A DNA stretch of 64,000 bases from Leifsonia sp. Root4 (GCF_001425085.1 NZ_LMDN01000002.1:335796-399795), one strand, 5' to 3'; shown: positions 53,206-61,557, counted from the stretch's first letter. The notes: a model not told the origin generated them from the letters alone. A program made the numbers and translations.

Positions 53206-53220
53206 GGTTATAATCAATTA
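53206..53220. promoter_or_regulatory. AT-rich operator between S10 operon and aminotransferase
   Basis: GGTTATAATCAATTA lies in the 134-base divergent gap and is part of the near palindrome ATTGGTTATAATCAAT. TATAAT inside it could be a -10 element. It matches the site at 45681-45695 at 13 of 15 positions. Confidence 0.62.
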
Positions 53221-53291
53221 CGGATTTTATGGTTCACTTGGGGCACTGTCAAACTGCTCTGCCCGGCGAGCCCCTACAGAAAGCTGAATCG

Positions 53292-54407
53292 ATGCCCACT
53301 CTCCGCCTGCGTGATGACCTCTCAGGAATCCCCGACTACAAGCCGGGTAAGGCAGTCGCCGCGAGCGCCGAGAGCGGCGCAGTCGAGGTCTTCAAGATCT
53401 CCTCGAACGAGAACCCCTACCCACCGCTGCCATCGGTCGCCGCCGCCGTGGCCGCCCGCATCGACGGGATCAACCGCTACCCGGAGACGGCGGCGACCGA
53501 ACTCACCGCCATGCTCTGCGAGCGTTTCGCCGTGGAACCCGTGAACATCGTGCTCGGCAGCGGCTCAGTCGAGGTCGTCTCCCAGCTCATCCGCGCGACG
53601 GCGGGTGAGGGCGACGAGGTGCTCTTCGCCTGGCGCTCATTCGAGGCGTACCCGATGCTCGTGCGCGCGGCCGGCGCCACGCCTGTTCCCGTGCCGCTCA
53701 CAGCCGAGCACGGCCACGATTTGGATGCGATGCTTGCGGCCATCACCCCACGCACCCGGCTGATCCTGGTGTGCAACCCGAACAACCCGACCGGCACAAC
53801 CCTCGGACACTCCGAGCTCGATACGTTCGTGGCACAGGTTCCGTCCGACATCGTCGTCGTGATCGATGAGGCCTATGTGCAGTTCAACCTGCGCGAGGAC
53901 TCCCCCAGCGGCATCGAATTCTTCCGCCGCTACCCGAACGTTGCCGTGGCACACACTTTCTCCAAGGCCTACGGGCTGGCCGGGCTCCGCGTCGGCTACG
54001 CGATCGCACCGGCCCCTCTCGCCGGTGCATTGCGCAAGGTCGCCCTCCCGTTCGGTGTGACCGCACTCGCGCAGACCGCCGCAGTGGCCTCGCTGTTGGC
54101 CGAGGAGGAGCTCGGCGAACGCGTCGACGCCCTCATCGCCGAGCGCGAGCGTGTCGTTGCCGCCGCCACCGCGCAGGGCTGGCGACTGCCGGAATCGGAA
54201 GCGAACTTCCTCTGGCTACCGCTTGGCGAGCACACGAGCGCCGCGGCCGCGCTGCTCGAGGAGCACGGGCTGCTCGTTCGGCCATTCGCCGGCGAGGGGC
54301 TGCGGGCATCGATCGCCGAGACCGAGGCCAACGATCGACTCCTCGTCGCCATAGCCGCTCTGGTCGAACTCGGACTCACCGGCGGGCTGGTGCAGAGAGC
54401 CGCCTGA
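53292..54407 (+). CDS. PLP aminotransferase, HisC/aromatic (Pat) type
   Basis: The 371-residue class I/II aminotransferase converts an amino acid plus 2-oxoglutarate to the 2-oxo acid. The PLP lysine is Lys225 in FSKAYGLAGLRVGYA. CNPNNPTGT near 161-169 and DEAYVQF near 192 are also seen. HisC paralogues in actinobacteria (Pat) act on phenylalanine and tyrosine. The gene is far from other his genes and divergent from a catabolic operon, so an aromatic role is favoured. Arylpyruvate made here could feed the ThDP decarboxylase. A true histidinol-phosphate aminotransferase remains possible. Confidence 0.85.
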   Translation: MPTLRLRDDLSGIPDYKPGKAVAASAESGAVEVFKISSNENPYPPLPSVAAAVAARIDGINRYPETAATELTAMLCERFAVEPVNIVLGSGSVEVVSQLIRATAGEGDEVLFAWRSFEAYPMLVRAAGATPVPVPLTAEHGHDLDAMLAAITPRTRLILVCNPNNPTGTTLGHSELDTFVAQVPSDIVVVIDEAYVQFNLREDSPSGIEFFRRYPNVAVAHTFSKAYGLAGLRVGYAIAPAPLAGALRKVALPFGVTALAQTAAVASLLAEEELGERVDALIAERERVVAAATAQGWRLPESEANFLWLPLGEHTSAAAALLEEHGLLVRPFAGEGLRASIAETEANDRLLVAIAALVELGLTGGLVQRAA

Positions 54408-54453
54408 TCTCGCGATCGGCCGCCACCGCACTCGGCGAGGTTCGTGGTCTCAC

Positions 54454-55047
54454 TCAGCGCGCGGCGGCGCCGGACGCCACGATCTCGGCACCGGCATGGC
54501 CGAGCTCGGCCAGCGCGGCCGTGCTGCTCTCGGCGGCGACACCCGCGACGAGGTCACTGAGCACGCGCACGTGCTGGCCGTGCTCAAGCGCGTCCAGCGC
54601 GCTGGCGCGCACGCAGTAATCGGTGGCGATGCCGACGACGTCCACGTGCGTCACACCGCGCTCGGTGAGCAGCTGGTGCACGCTCTCGCCTACCTCCGTC
54701 GTCCCCTCGAAGATCGAGTACGCCGGCTTGCCCTGCCCTTTGCGAATGTGGAATGTCACCGCGGCGGTGTCGAGGTCCGGGTGGTAATCGGCGCCCGAGG
54801 TGCCGGCAACACAGTGCGCCGGCCAGGTGTCGACGAAGTCGGGGGCGGCATCCGTTGCGAAGTGCCCGCCGTTGTCGTTGCCGTCGTCATGCCAGTCGCG
54901 GGAGGCGAAGATCGTCGCGTAGTCGGCGGCGTGCTCGACGAGGTAGCGGGTGATGCCGGATGCCACGGCGGCCCCGCCCTCGACCCCGAGAGCGCCGCCC
55001 TCTGTGAAGTCATTTTGCACATCGATGATGAAGAGAGCCTTGCTCAC
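54454..55047 (-). CDS. pncA: Nicotinamidase
   Basis: It hydrolyses nicotinamide to nicotinate and ammonia in NAD salvage, in the cytosol. The 197-residue isochorismatase-fold enzyme has the triad Asp9 (IIDVQND), Lys103 (HIRKGQ) and Cys145 (ATDYCVRAS). Metal-binding Asp51 and His53 lie in SRDWHDD. The GTG at 55047 follows GGAGGC, and an in-frame TTG further up falls inside the ribosome site. It is convergent with the aminotransferase gene. Pyrazinamide sensitivity is known for this family. Confidence 0.94.
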   Translation of the reverse strand: MSKALFIIDVQNDFTEGGALGVEGGAAVASGITRYLVEHAADYATIFASRDWHDDGNDNGGHFATDAAPDFVDTWPAHCVAGTSGADYHPDLDTAAVTFHIRKGQGKPAYSIFEGTTEVGESVHQLLTERGVTHVDVVGIATDYCVRASALDALEHGQHVRVLSDLVAGVAAESSTAALAELGHAGAEIVASGAAAR

Positions 55048-55155
55048 GATCGCCTCCAACTGCTGTTCGCCGTCACTCCATTATCGACGACTGTGCCACG
55101 GAGAGGCTCTGCGCTTCAGTCGCTGGTGTTCCTCCGGCCGCCGTGCTACCGCCGA

Positions 55156-56649
55156 CTACTGGTTGGAGAGGCGGTCTCCGCAGTTATAGAAGCCGGCCGT
55201 GAGAGCGTCGATCGCGGTCTTGGCGCTGTCACCGACGTCGCCGAGGGCGTAGATCGCGAAGGTGAGCGGTGTGCCGTCGGCGGCGTTGATGACGCCGGAG
55301 AGCGTGTATCCGGTGTCGATCCACCCGGTCTTGGCGAAGACGGCTCCGTCGGCCACGGCGCTGTCGCCGGTGAAGCGGTCGCTGTAGGAGAGCGATCCGG
55401 TCTGCCCGGCGACGGGGAGGCCGTCGAAGAGCACGCCGAGATTGCCCTCGCGCGCATTGATCTTCATGAACAGCTGCGTGAGGTAGTTCGGCGGGATCGC
55501 GTTGTCATTGCTGAGGCCAGAGCCGTCGACGATGACGATGCCGGTGGTGTCGATGCCGTATGCGGCGAGGCCCTGCAGCACGCCCGCCTGGATCGACTCG
55601 AAGCCGTTCCCCGCACCGGATTCCACGGCCACGAGACGGGCGAGCATCTCGGCGATCGCGTTGTCCGAGACGATGAGCGTCTGCTGCACCAGCGTGGAGA
55701 CGGGCTGCGACTGCACCGCGCCCAGCTGGGCGGCACCGGCCGGGGCCGTCCCGCGCTCGATGCTCACGCCGCCGAGCTCGGCGGCGAAGGCCTCACCGGC
55801 ACGGCCGATCGGGTCCTCGCTGCGGGTCGAGGTGTTGTTGTACGGGTTGTCGCGGTCGCCGTCGACCTGCAGCGCCGTGATGGGCGGCATGTAGCCGTCC
55901 CAAAGTTCCTTGCTGTCCCAGCTCGGCTGCCACTCGGCTCCGCCGAACATCGACGAGTCGAGGATCAGCTTGGTCAGCGGTGGATTCGCCGGGTCAGCGG
56001 CCCAGGCCGCCTCCACCTGGGCGGCAAGATCGTCGAGGTGGGCGGCCCCCGCGTAGGCCGACTCGTCGCCGCTCGGCGTACGGCTGAGCGTGATGTCGCC
56101 CCCGCCGACGAGCACGACGGAGCCCGGTTCTGAGCCCTTCACGACGGTCGTCGTCGCGCGGTAGTCGGGGCCGAGCGCCTCGAGAGCCGCCGCCGAGGTC
56201 AGGACCTTGAGCACGCTGGCGGCCCGGGATGCCGTGTTGCCGCCCCTGTCGTAGAGGATCGCGCCCGTTGACGCGTTGCGCACCTGGGCCTGGAAGCTGC
56301 CGAGTCGGGGATCGCTCGCGAGATCGGCCACGGAGCAGCTGCGCACGATGCTCGCGGCAGGCGCCGCCACCGGCGCGGGGCGCGCCGTCTGTGTCGGCGT
56401 CGGGGTGGGCGTCGGAGTCGCTGACGCGGTGGGCGTGGATGCCGCAACCGGCGCCCCGACGGCGCTGCCCGCTGCGACGGCGAGGCCGCCGACGAGCACG
56501 AGCGCGAGTGCCCCGCCTGCGATCATCGTTGCGCGCGGGTGTGCGCGCAGTCGCGCGAGCAGCCCGGAACCGTTCGCAGCGGCATCCGCGGGGGAAGCGG
56601 GCGCAGAGGGACCGGGCGGGGTCGGGTTCAGCTCGTCGGAATCAGGCAC
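55156..56649 (-). CDS. dacB: D-alanyl-D-alanine carboxypeptidase/endopeptidase (PBP4, S13)
   Basis: It trims or cleaves peptidoglycan peptides outside the membrane. About 497 residues: a cytosolic Pro-rich head, one transmembrane segment near 42-65, a Thr-Pro linker (TPTPTPTPTQT), then the catalytic domain. Active-site motifs are SVLK near 145, SDN in the middle (VSDNAIAEML) and KTG (FAKTGWIDTG). The second of two adjacent GTG codons is chosen because TAAAAT then lies at exactly -12 to -7, giving a leaderless start. The signal anchor and linker suggest it stays membrane-bound. Confidence 0.92.
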   Translation of the reverse strand: MPDSDELNPTPPGPSAPASPADAAANGSGLLARLRAHPRATMIAGGALALVLVGGLAVAAGSAVGAPVAASTPTASATPTPTPTPTQTARPAPVAAPAASIVRSCSVADLASDPRLGSFQAQVRNASTGAILYDRGGNTASRAASVLKVLTSAAALEALGPDYRATTTVVKGSEPGSVVLVGGGDITLSRTPSGDESAYAGAAHLDDLAAQVEAAWAADPANPPLTKLILDSSMFGGAEWQPSWDSKELWDGYMPPITALQVDGDRDNPYNNTSTRSEDPIGRAGEAFAAELGGVSIERGTAPAGAAQLGAVQSQPVSTLVQQTLIVSDNAIAEMLARLVAVESGAGNGFESIQAGVLQGLAAYGIDTTGIVIVDGSGLSNDNAIPPNYLTQLFMKINAREGNLGVLFDGLPVAGQTGSLSYSDRFTGDSAVADGAVFAKTGWIDTGYTLSGVINAADGTPLTFAIYALGDVGDSAKTAIDALTAGFYNCGDRLSNQ

Positions 56650-56726
56650 CACGGCATTTTACGGGGCGAGTCTGTGCGCGCCGTGGACGGCCGCCCGCCC
56701 GACGCTGACGCGCCGGGCGATCGCGG

Positions 56727-57719
56727 TCATTCGCCCGGGTACTTGAGCCCGATCTGGGCACGGATGTCGTCGAGCGTCTGCATGATCTGCACGGTCTCGT
56801 CGATCGGCATCCGCGCATCGACGCACTCGCCGGCCGCGACCAGGCCCTCGATCGCCTGCGCCTGGTAGTGCATGCCGCGCCCGTTGACCTCGGAGACGAA
56901 ATGTTCGATGACGGCCCCGACGGAGTCGATCACCCGGAAGCTGGTCGGCGAGTACCAGACACCGTCGATCTCGATGCGACCCTCTGTGCCGAGGATCGTC
57001 GCACGGTTCGGCCCCTTCGTGTCACTGGCGGAGAGCGTCGAGGCGATGGCGCCGTTCTCGTACTGGAACAGCGTTGCGACCTGCGCGTCGGCGCCGGTCG
57101 CCTTGAACGTGGCCGAGGCCTGGATTGTCGCGGGGGCGCCGAAGAGCGACGACGCGAAGGAGACCGGGTAGATGCCGAGGTCGAGCAGGGCTCCACCGCC
57201 GAGCTCGAGCGAGTTGAGCCGGTGCAGCGGGTCTTCTGAGAGCTTCTGGGTGTGGTCGGCGATGAGGCTCCGCACGGAGCCGATCGTTCCCGCCGCGAGG
57301 ATCTCGCGGATGCGCTGCATGTGCGGGAGGAAGCGGGTCCACATGGCTTCGAGGATGACGAGACCGGTGCTCTCGGCGAGGGCCGCGAGCTCGCGGGCCT
57401 CGTCCGCGTTCAGGGTGAACGGCTTCTCGACGAGCACGTGCTTGCCGGCGTTCAGGGCGAGACTCGCGTGCTCGGCGTGGAACGGGTGCGGGGAGGCGAC
57501 GTAGATCACGTCGACCTCGGGGTCGGCGACGAGATCGTCGTAGCTGGCGTGCACGTTCGGGATCCCGAACTCGGCGGCGAACTGGGCAGCGGCATCCGCC
57601 CGCCTCGAGCCGACCGCCTGCACGGTGTGCCCGTTCAGCACGAGATCGGAGGTGAACAGGTGGGCAATGCCGCCGGTCGCAAGAATTCCCCAGCGCAGTG
57701 AAGTCGTCGTCGTAGTCAC
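56727..57719 (-). CDS. Gfo/Idh/MocA family oxidoreductase
   Basis: The 330-residue cytosolic NAD(P)-dependent dehydrogenase of sugars, inositols or related compounds has an N-terminal Rossmann fold (RWGILATGGIAHLF). VDVIYVASPHPFHAEHA and the conserved EKPFTLN follow, near 98 for the EKP motif. The C-terminal domain has GGGALLDLGIYPV with the usual catalytic Asp and aromatic pair. It resembles the dihydrodiol-dehydrogenase-like group. TATGCT lies at -12 to -7 of the GTG start, so the mRNA is probably leaderless. The substrate is unknown. Confidence 0.88.
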   Translation of the reverse strand: MTTTTTSLRWGILATGGIAHLFTSDLVLNGHTVQAVGSRRADAAAQFAAEFGIPNVHASYDDLVADPEVDVIYVASPHPFHAEHASLALNAGKHVLVEKPFTLNADEARELAALAESTGLVILEAMWTRFLPHMQRIREILAAGTIGSVRSLIADHTQKLSEDPLHRLNSLELGGGALLDLGIYPVSFASSLFGAPATIQASATFKATGADAQVATLFQYENGAIASTLSASDTKGPNRATILGTEGRIEIDGVWYSPTSFRVIDSVGAVIEHFVSEVNGRGMHYQAQAIEGLVAAGECVDARMPIDETVQIMQTLDDIRAQIGLKYPGE

Positions 57720-57773
57720 CGGCTCAGCATAGTGCCGTCGACGGCCGCGGTGGCGTCTGGTCGACCGGTCGCC

Positions 57774-58019
57774 CTAGCGCTCGTCGGGCACCTGATCGGC
57801 ATCGACCCTGGCCTCGCGCTCCCGCATGGCCCATTCGACGCCGGAGAGCACCGCCCACCCGACCACGGTGACCAGGCCGATCACCGAGATCACGGTGCCG
57901 AAGACCATGAGCCCTCCGCCCGCGAATGGGCCGCTTCCCAAAGCGACGAGAAGCACCCCGAGCAGCACGCCGACTGAGCCCATCGTGCCCAGAATGGTCC
58001 GGTATGGATTCGCTTTCAT
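57774..58019 (-). CDS. Small two-helix membrane protein
   Basis: The 81-residue protein has two hydrophobic segments (about 10-29 and 34-58) and an acidic-basic tail. No family is recognised. The ATG has TACGCT at exactly -12 to -7, a leaderless promoter signature, which supports the gene being real despite its size. It lies alone between the oxidoreductase and the tRNA gene. Confidence 0.6.
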   Translation of the reverse strand: MKANPYRTILGTMGSVGVLLGVLLVALGSGPFAGGGLMVFGTVISVIGLVTVVGWAVLSGVEWAMREREARVDADQVPDER

Positions 58020-58112
58020 GGTGTGAGCGTAGCGCTGCTGTACAAAAACGCCCCAAACGTCAGCTAAGCTTTATTGCTGTGCCATTCAAGCGAGAAATCG
58101 CGTGTGTGCCAC

Positions 58113-58188
58113 GCCGCCTTAGCTCAGTCGGCAGAGCGTCTCACTCGTAATGAGAAGGTCGTGGGTTCGATTCCCACAGGCGGCCCCA
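58113..58188 (+). tRNA. tRNA-Thr (anticodon CGT)
   Basis: The sequence folds as a full cloverleaf: 7-bp acceptor stem GCCGCCT/AGGCGGC, D-arm GCTC/GAGC, anticodon stem TCTCA/TGAGA with loop CTCGTAA, and T-arm GTGGG TTCGATT CCCAC. The anticodon CGT (58146-58148) reads ACG. The 73-base body is followed by an encoded CCA at 58186-58188, with C as the discriminator base. A strong terminator follows within eight bases. Confidence 0.96.
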
Positions 58189-58195
58189 ACGAAGA

Positions 58196-58229
58196 GGGCC
58201 AGGATCCACACGGATCCTGGCCCTTTTTT
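58196..58229 (+). terminator. Terminator after tRNA-Thr
   Basis: A perfect 12-bp stem, GGGCCAGGATCC with GGATCCTGGCCC, has a 4-base loop and is followed by six T. It is a classic intrinsic terminator for the tRNA transcript. Confidence 0.93.
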
Positions 58230-58286
58230 CATCCGGCGGCGGAACGGGTGACGGCCACATCCATGGCCGGGCGTTATCGTCAGCTC

Positions 58287-59429
58287 ATGGCCGAATTCAC
58301 CATTGCCGTTCCATCGGATGTGCTCGCGGATCTGCGATCCCGGCTGCGCAACACTCGATACACATCGCCGAGTGCCTCCGGCTGGGAGGCAGGGACCGAC
58401 CCCGCCTACCTGCGGTCGTTGCTCGACTACTGGGCCCACGACTTCGACTGGCCGGCTGCCGAAGCACGGCTCAACGGCTACCCGCAGTACGTCGAGCGTG
58501 GACTGCACTTCGTGCACGTGCGGCGCGATCCGACGCGGCCACCGGTGCTGCTCGCCCATGGGTGGCCGAGCAGTTTCATCGAGATGTTGCCGCTGGCAGA
58601 ACTGCTCGATGTCGACGTCGTCATCCCCTCGCTGCCGGGGTTCCTCTACTCCGAACTGCCACAGGGCCCGGCCACCCGCGCGAGCATCGCCGAGGCGTTC
58701 CATCTGCTGATGACGGAAACCCTCGGTTACGAGCGATATTTCGCCTTCGGCGGCGACATCGGCGGGGTGGCGAACAGCTGGCTCGCCGCCATGCACCCCG
58801 AGCAGCTCGCAGGACTGCACATGATCCACGGGCCATTTCCGGCCGATTTCGACGCGGAGCCGATCACGCCAGAGGAGCAGGCGTTCTTCGACGCTGAAGC
58901 GCGATACGACGAGCTGGATGCCGGTTACAGCGAGATCATGGGCACCCGGCCGGACACGATCGCGGCCGCGCTGGCCGATTCCCCGGCGGGGCTTGCCGCC
59001 TGGATCATCGACAAGTACCGGGCGTGGAGCGACTGTGGCGGCGAGCTGGAGTCACGATTCGACAAGGACACACTGTGCACGATCCTGACCCTGTATTGGG
59101 CGACGGAGTGCATCGGGACGTCGTTCCGCCAGTACCTGGATTACCCGCACAACAGCCCGCGCCCGACGATCACCGTTCCGGTCGCGGTCACGCTCAGCCA
59201 TGAGCCGGGGATGGCCGGCTTCGTGCGTTCCATCGCCGACCGGGCCGCCAGTGACATCCGTCACTACTCGAGCCCCCGCCGTGGTGGGCATTTTCTGGCG
59301 TTTGAGGAGCCGGCCCTCATCGCCGGAGAGCTCGGCGCGTTCATGCGCTCCGTCGTGGACGACGGCGACGCGGCAACGCTGCCGACCCCTGGATCGACTC
59401 CTCCCCCACCGGGTCACAGCGAACGCTGA
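58287..59429 (+). CDS. Epoxide hydrolase (EHN family alpha/beta hydrolase)
   Basis: It opens epoxides to vicinal diols with water. The 380-residue protein has the EHN N-terminal domain (FTIAVPSDVLADLRSRLRNT, PQYVERGLHFVHVR), the HGWPSSF oxyanion motif near 91, nucleophile Asp157 in GGDIGG and His335 in GGHFLAF. The start at 58287 matches the family N-terminus and has TATCGT at exactly -12 to -7, so the mRNA is probably leaderless. The protein is cytosolic. Relatives act on xenobiotic or terpene epoxides; the substrate here is unknown. Confidence 0.9.
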   Translation: MAEFTIAVPSDVLADLRSRLRNTRYTSPSASGWEAGTDPAYLRSLLDYWAHDFDWPAAEARLNGYPQYVERGLHFVHVRRDPTRPPVLLAHGWPSSFIEMLPLAELLDVDVVIPSLPGFLYSELPQGPATRASIAEAFHLLMTETLGYERYFAFGGDIGGVANSWLAAMHPEQLAGLHMIHGPFPADFDAEPITPEEQAFFDAEARYDELDAGYSEIMGTRPDTIAAALADSPAGLAAWIIDKYRAWSDCGGELESRFDKDTLCTILTLYWATECIGTSFRQYLDYPHNSPRPTITVPVAVTLSHEPGMAGFVRSIADRAASDIRHYSSPRRGGHFLAFEEPALIAGELGAFMRSVVDDGDAATLPTPGSTPPPPGHSER

Positions 59430-59463
59430 GCACAGTCCCAGTGCCGCGGCGTAGTGTGTGCGC

Positions 59464-60498
59464 GTGGTTGAACGGGGTCGGGCGGATCCGAACGGCGTGC
59501 TCGCCGTCGGCCGCCGCGCCAGAGGTGCCGTGCGCCGCGTGCCCGTCTGGGTGTGGCGTGTGCTGATGCACGCCGTCAGCCGGGGCGAGCGGCGCCGCTT
59601 CAACGCCGAGCCCATCACCGGCGTGCGTTACTGGCACGACATCGACTTCGTCGGCGACGGCATCCGCTCGCACCTTCTTGATGTGATGGTCCCGGATGCC
59701 GCCGCCGAACACGCCGTCGACCACAGCGGAGCCCTGCCGGTCTACGTGTACTTCCACGGCGGCGGCTGGACCTCCGGCGACAAGGCCTCCCTCACCAAGT
59801 ACTGCGCCCGCCAGGCCGCGGGCGGCGTCGTGGTCGTCAACGTCAACTACCGCACGGCGCCGCACTTCCACCTGGGCCATGTTCTTGAGGATGCCAACGC
59901 CGCCCTGCGCTGGGTGAGCGCCGAGATCGCCGGCTACGGCGGCGACGCGCAGCGCATCGTGCTCGGCGGCGATTCCGCGGGCGGACAGATCTCGGCGCTG
60001 ATGACTGCGGCCAGCTTCCAACCGGAACTGGCCGAGCACCACGGGCTGGTGCCGGCGGTGCCTGCGGCGCAGCTGAAGGGGCTGGTGCAGCACTGCAGCA
60101 TCGTGGACTTCTCCGTGTTCTTCGACAAGGGCTTCGTCATGAGCCTGAACTTCATCCGCATGCTCCTGCCGCAGAGCGCGTCGCCTGGCGGCTCGACCGC
60201 CGCGCAGCGGCTCCGGCGGCTGCGCGAGGCCGCGCACTACATGTCACCGATCGAGTGGCTCGACTCCCGCTGCCCGCCGGTGTTCATCACGACCTCGGAA
60301 CGCGACTTCTTCTACGCCTCCAATATGAACCTGATCGCGCGGCTGCGGGAACATGGCGTGCACGTCGACACGCTCGTCTACGGCTGGGGCAGTGCCAACA
60401 CCGAGCACACCTGGCAGCAGAACTTCCGCTACCCGGAGTCGCAGGAGGTCTACCGACGCCTGCAATCCTTCATCACGGCGGTGACAGTGAAGGTCTAG
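59464..60498 (+). CDS. Alpha/beta hydrolase, hormone-sensitive-lipase type esterase
   Basis: The 344-residue carboxylesterase has the HGGGWTSGDK oxyanion motif near 95, nucleophile Ser in GGDSAGGQ near 172, Asp in TSERDFFYASN and His in NTEHTW. This is the HSL/family IV pattern. A basic N-terminus with VPVWVWRVLMHAV could associate with the membrane. Of two in-frame GTG codons the second (59464) has TAGTGT at -12 to -7, fitting a leaderless start; the first is 59458. It follows the epoxide hydrolase by 34 bases. Confidence 0.85.
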   Translation: MVERGRADPNGVLAVGRRARGAVRRVPVWVWRVLMHAVSRGERRRFNAEPITGVRYWHDIDFVGDGIRSHLLDVMVPDAAAEHAVDHSGALPVYVYFHGGGWTSGDKASLTKYCARQAAGGVVVVNVNYRTAPHFHLGHVLEDANAALRWVSAEIAGYGGDAQRIVLGGDSAGGQISALMTAASFQPELAEHHGLVPAVPAAQLKGLVQHCSIVDFSVFFDKGFVMSLNFIRMLLPQSASPGGSTAAQRLRRLREAAHYMSPIEWLDSRCPPVFITTSERDFFYASNMNLIARLREHGVHVDTLVYGWGSANTEHTWQQNFRYPESQEVYRRLQSFITAVTVKV

Positions 60499-60530
60499 AC
60501 AGTGAGGGTCTCGACGCCGAAGGTCTAGCA
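60486..60530 (+). repeat. Three imperfect 15-bp tandem repeats at a gene end
   Basis: Units AGTGAAGGTCTAGAC, AGTGAGGGTCTCGAC and GCCGAAGGTCTAGCA follow each other. The stop codon of the esterase gene lies in the first unit. It looks like recent small duplications and no function is evident. Confidence 0.6.
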
Positions 60531-60567
60531 TGCTTGGTAACTCTCCCGACGCGAACCGGAGGTGACC

Positions 60568-61545
60568 GTGGGCAGTCCAGCCGAGTGGGCCGACGACGAG
60601 CACCCGCGGGGTGGGGCCGCGAATGTCGCCGGGGCGCAGCCGACGGACGCCGGGGCGCGGCACCCGGATGCCGCGGCCCGGGCGGACTCCGAGCTGCAGG
60701 ACTTCGATTGGTCGGTGCTGCCATCGGGCTTTTCTGCAACGACATTCGGCGCGCCGAGCGGACCCTTGGCGATGATCAGCTGCGGCGACGAGGCGGCGCA
60801 GCCCGTTCTGCTCGTGCCGGGGGCAACGGGCTCCAAAGAGGATTTCGTGCTGATGATGCCGCTCCTGGCTGCCGCCGGCTACTTCACCCTCAGCTTCGAC
60901 CTGGCCGGGCAGTACCAATCGGCCGCCGCCGGACCGGAGAAGCTGACGCCGCCCCAGGCGCACTACGATCACGAGCTGTTCGTGAACGACCTCCTGGCCG
61001 TGCTCCGGAAGCTCGACCGCCCCACGCACGTGATCGGATACTCCTTTGCTGGCGTCATTGCCGGACTGGCGTTCGCCAGAGCGCCGGAGCGCTTCGCCAG
61101 CCTCACCCTGCTCAGCTGCCCGCCGCTGTCCGGGCAGAGTTTCCGTGGCGTCAGCCGGATCGGTCCCGCGACCGGGCTCGCGAACGCCCGCGTCGGTGCG
61201 GCGCTGATGATGTGGGGCATCCGGCGCAACCTCGTGCCGGTCTCGCCCGGTCGGCTCCGTTTCGTCCGGGAACGCTTCGCGCTCACCCGGCGCGATTCGG
61301 TGCGCGACATCGTCGATCTGATGCGGCGCAACCCCGATATCAGCGTCCCGCTGGCGCGAGCCGGCCTGCCCAAGCTCGTCGCGGTCGGCGAGCATGATCT
61401 CTGGCCCACGGCGCTGCACGCCGACTTCGCCCGATCGCTCGGGGCCGACTTCGTCGTCTATCCGACCGGGCACAGTCCGTGCGAGACCTCGCCGCACCAG
61501 CTGTGTCGCGACCTCGTCGCGCTGTACGCCACGACAGAGCCGTAG
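60568..61545 (+). CDS. Alpha/beta hydrolase
   Basis: The 325-residue cytosolic hydrolase has a Pro/Ala/Asp-rich N-terminal 45 residues before the fold. LLVPGATGSKEDFVL (oxyanion region), FDLAGQYQS, nucleophile Ser in GYSFAG, Asp in VGEHDLWP and His in TGHSPCE give a complete triad. The GTG at 60568 has GGAGG at good spacing, and an in-frame GTG six bases upstream falls inside that ribosome site. It may be cotranscribed with the esterase before it. Substrate class is not evident. Confidence 0.82.
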   Translation: MGSPAEWADDEHPRGGAANVAGAQPTDAGARHPDAAARADSELQDFDWSVLPSGFSATTFGAPSGPLAMISCGDEAAQPVLLVPGATGSKEDFVLMMPLLAAAGYFTLSFDLAGQYQSAAAGPEKLTPPQAHYDHELFVNDLLAVLRKLDRPTHVIGYSFAGVIAGLAFARAPERFASLTLLSCPPLSGQSFRGVSRIGPATGLANARVGAALMMWGIRRNLVPVSPGRLRFVRERFALTRRDSVRDIVDLMRRNPDISVPLARAGLPKLVAVGEHDLWPTALHADFARSLGADFVVYPTGHSPCETSPHQLCRDLVALYATTEP

Positions 61546-61557
61546 CGGAGCGGGCGG

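Noticed and set aside
60486-60530. Short repeats considered as a CRISPR or attachment site
   Set aside because: Only three imperfect contiguous 15-bp units, no spacers and no integrase.
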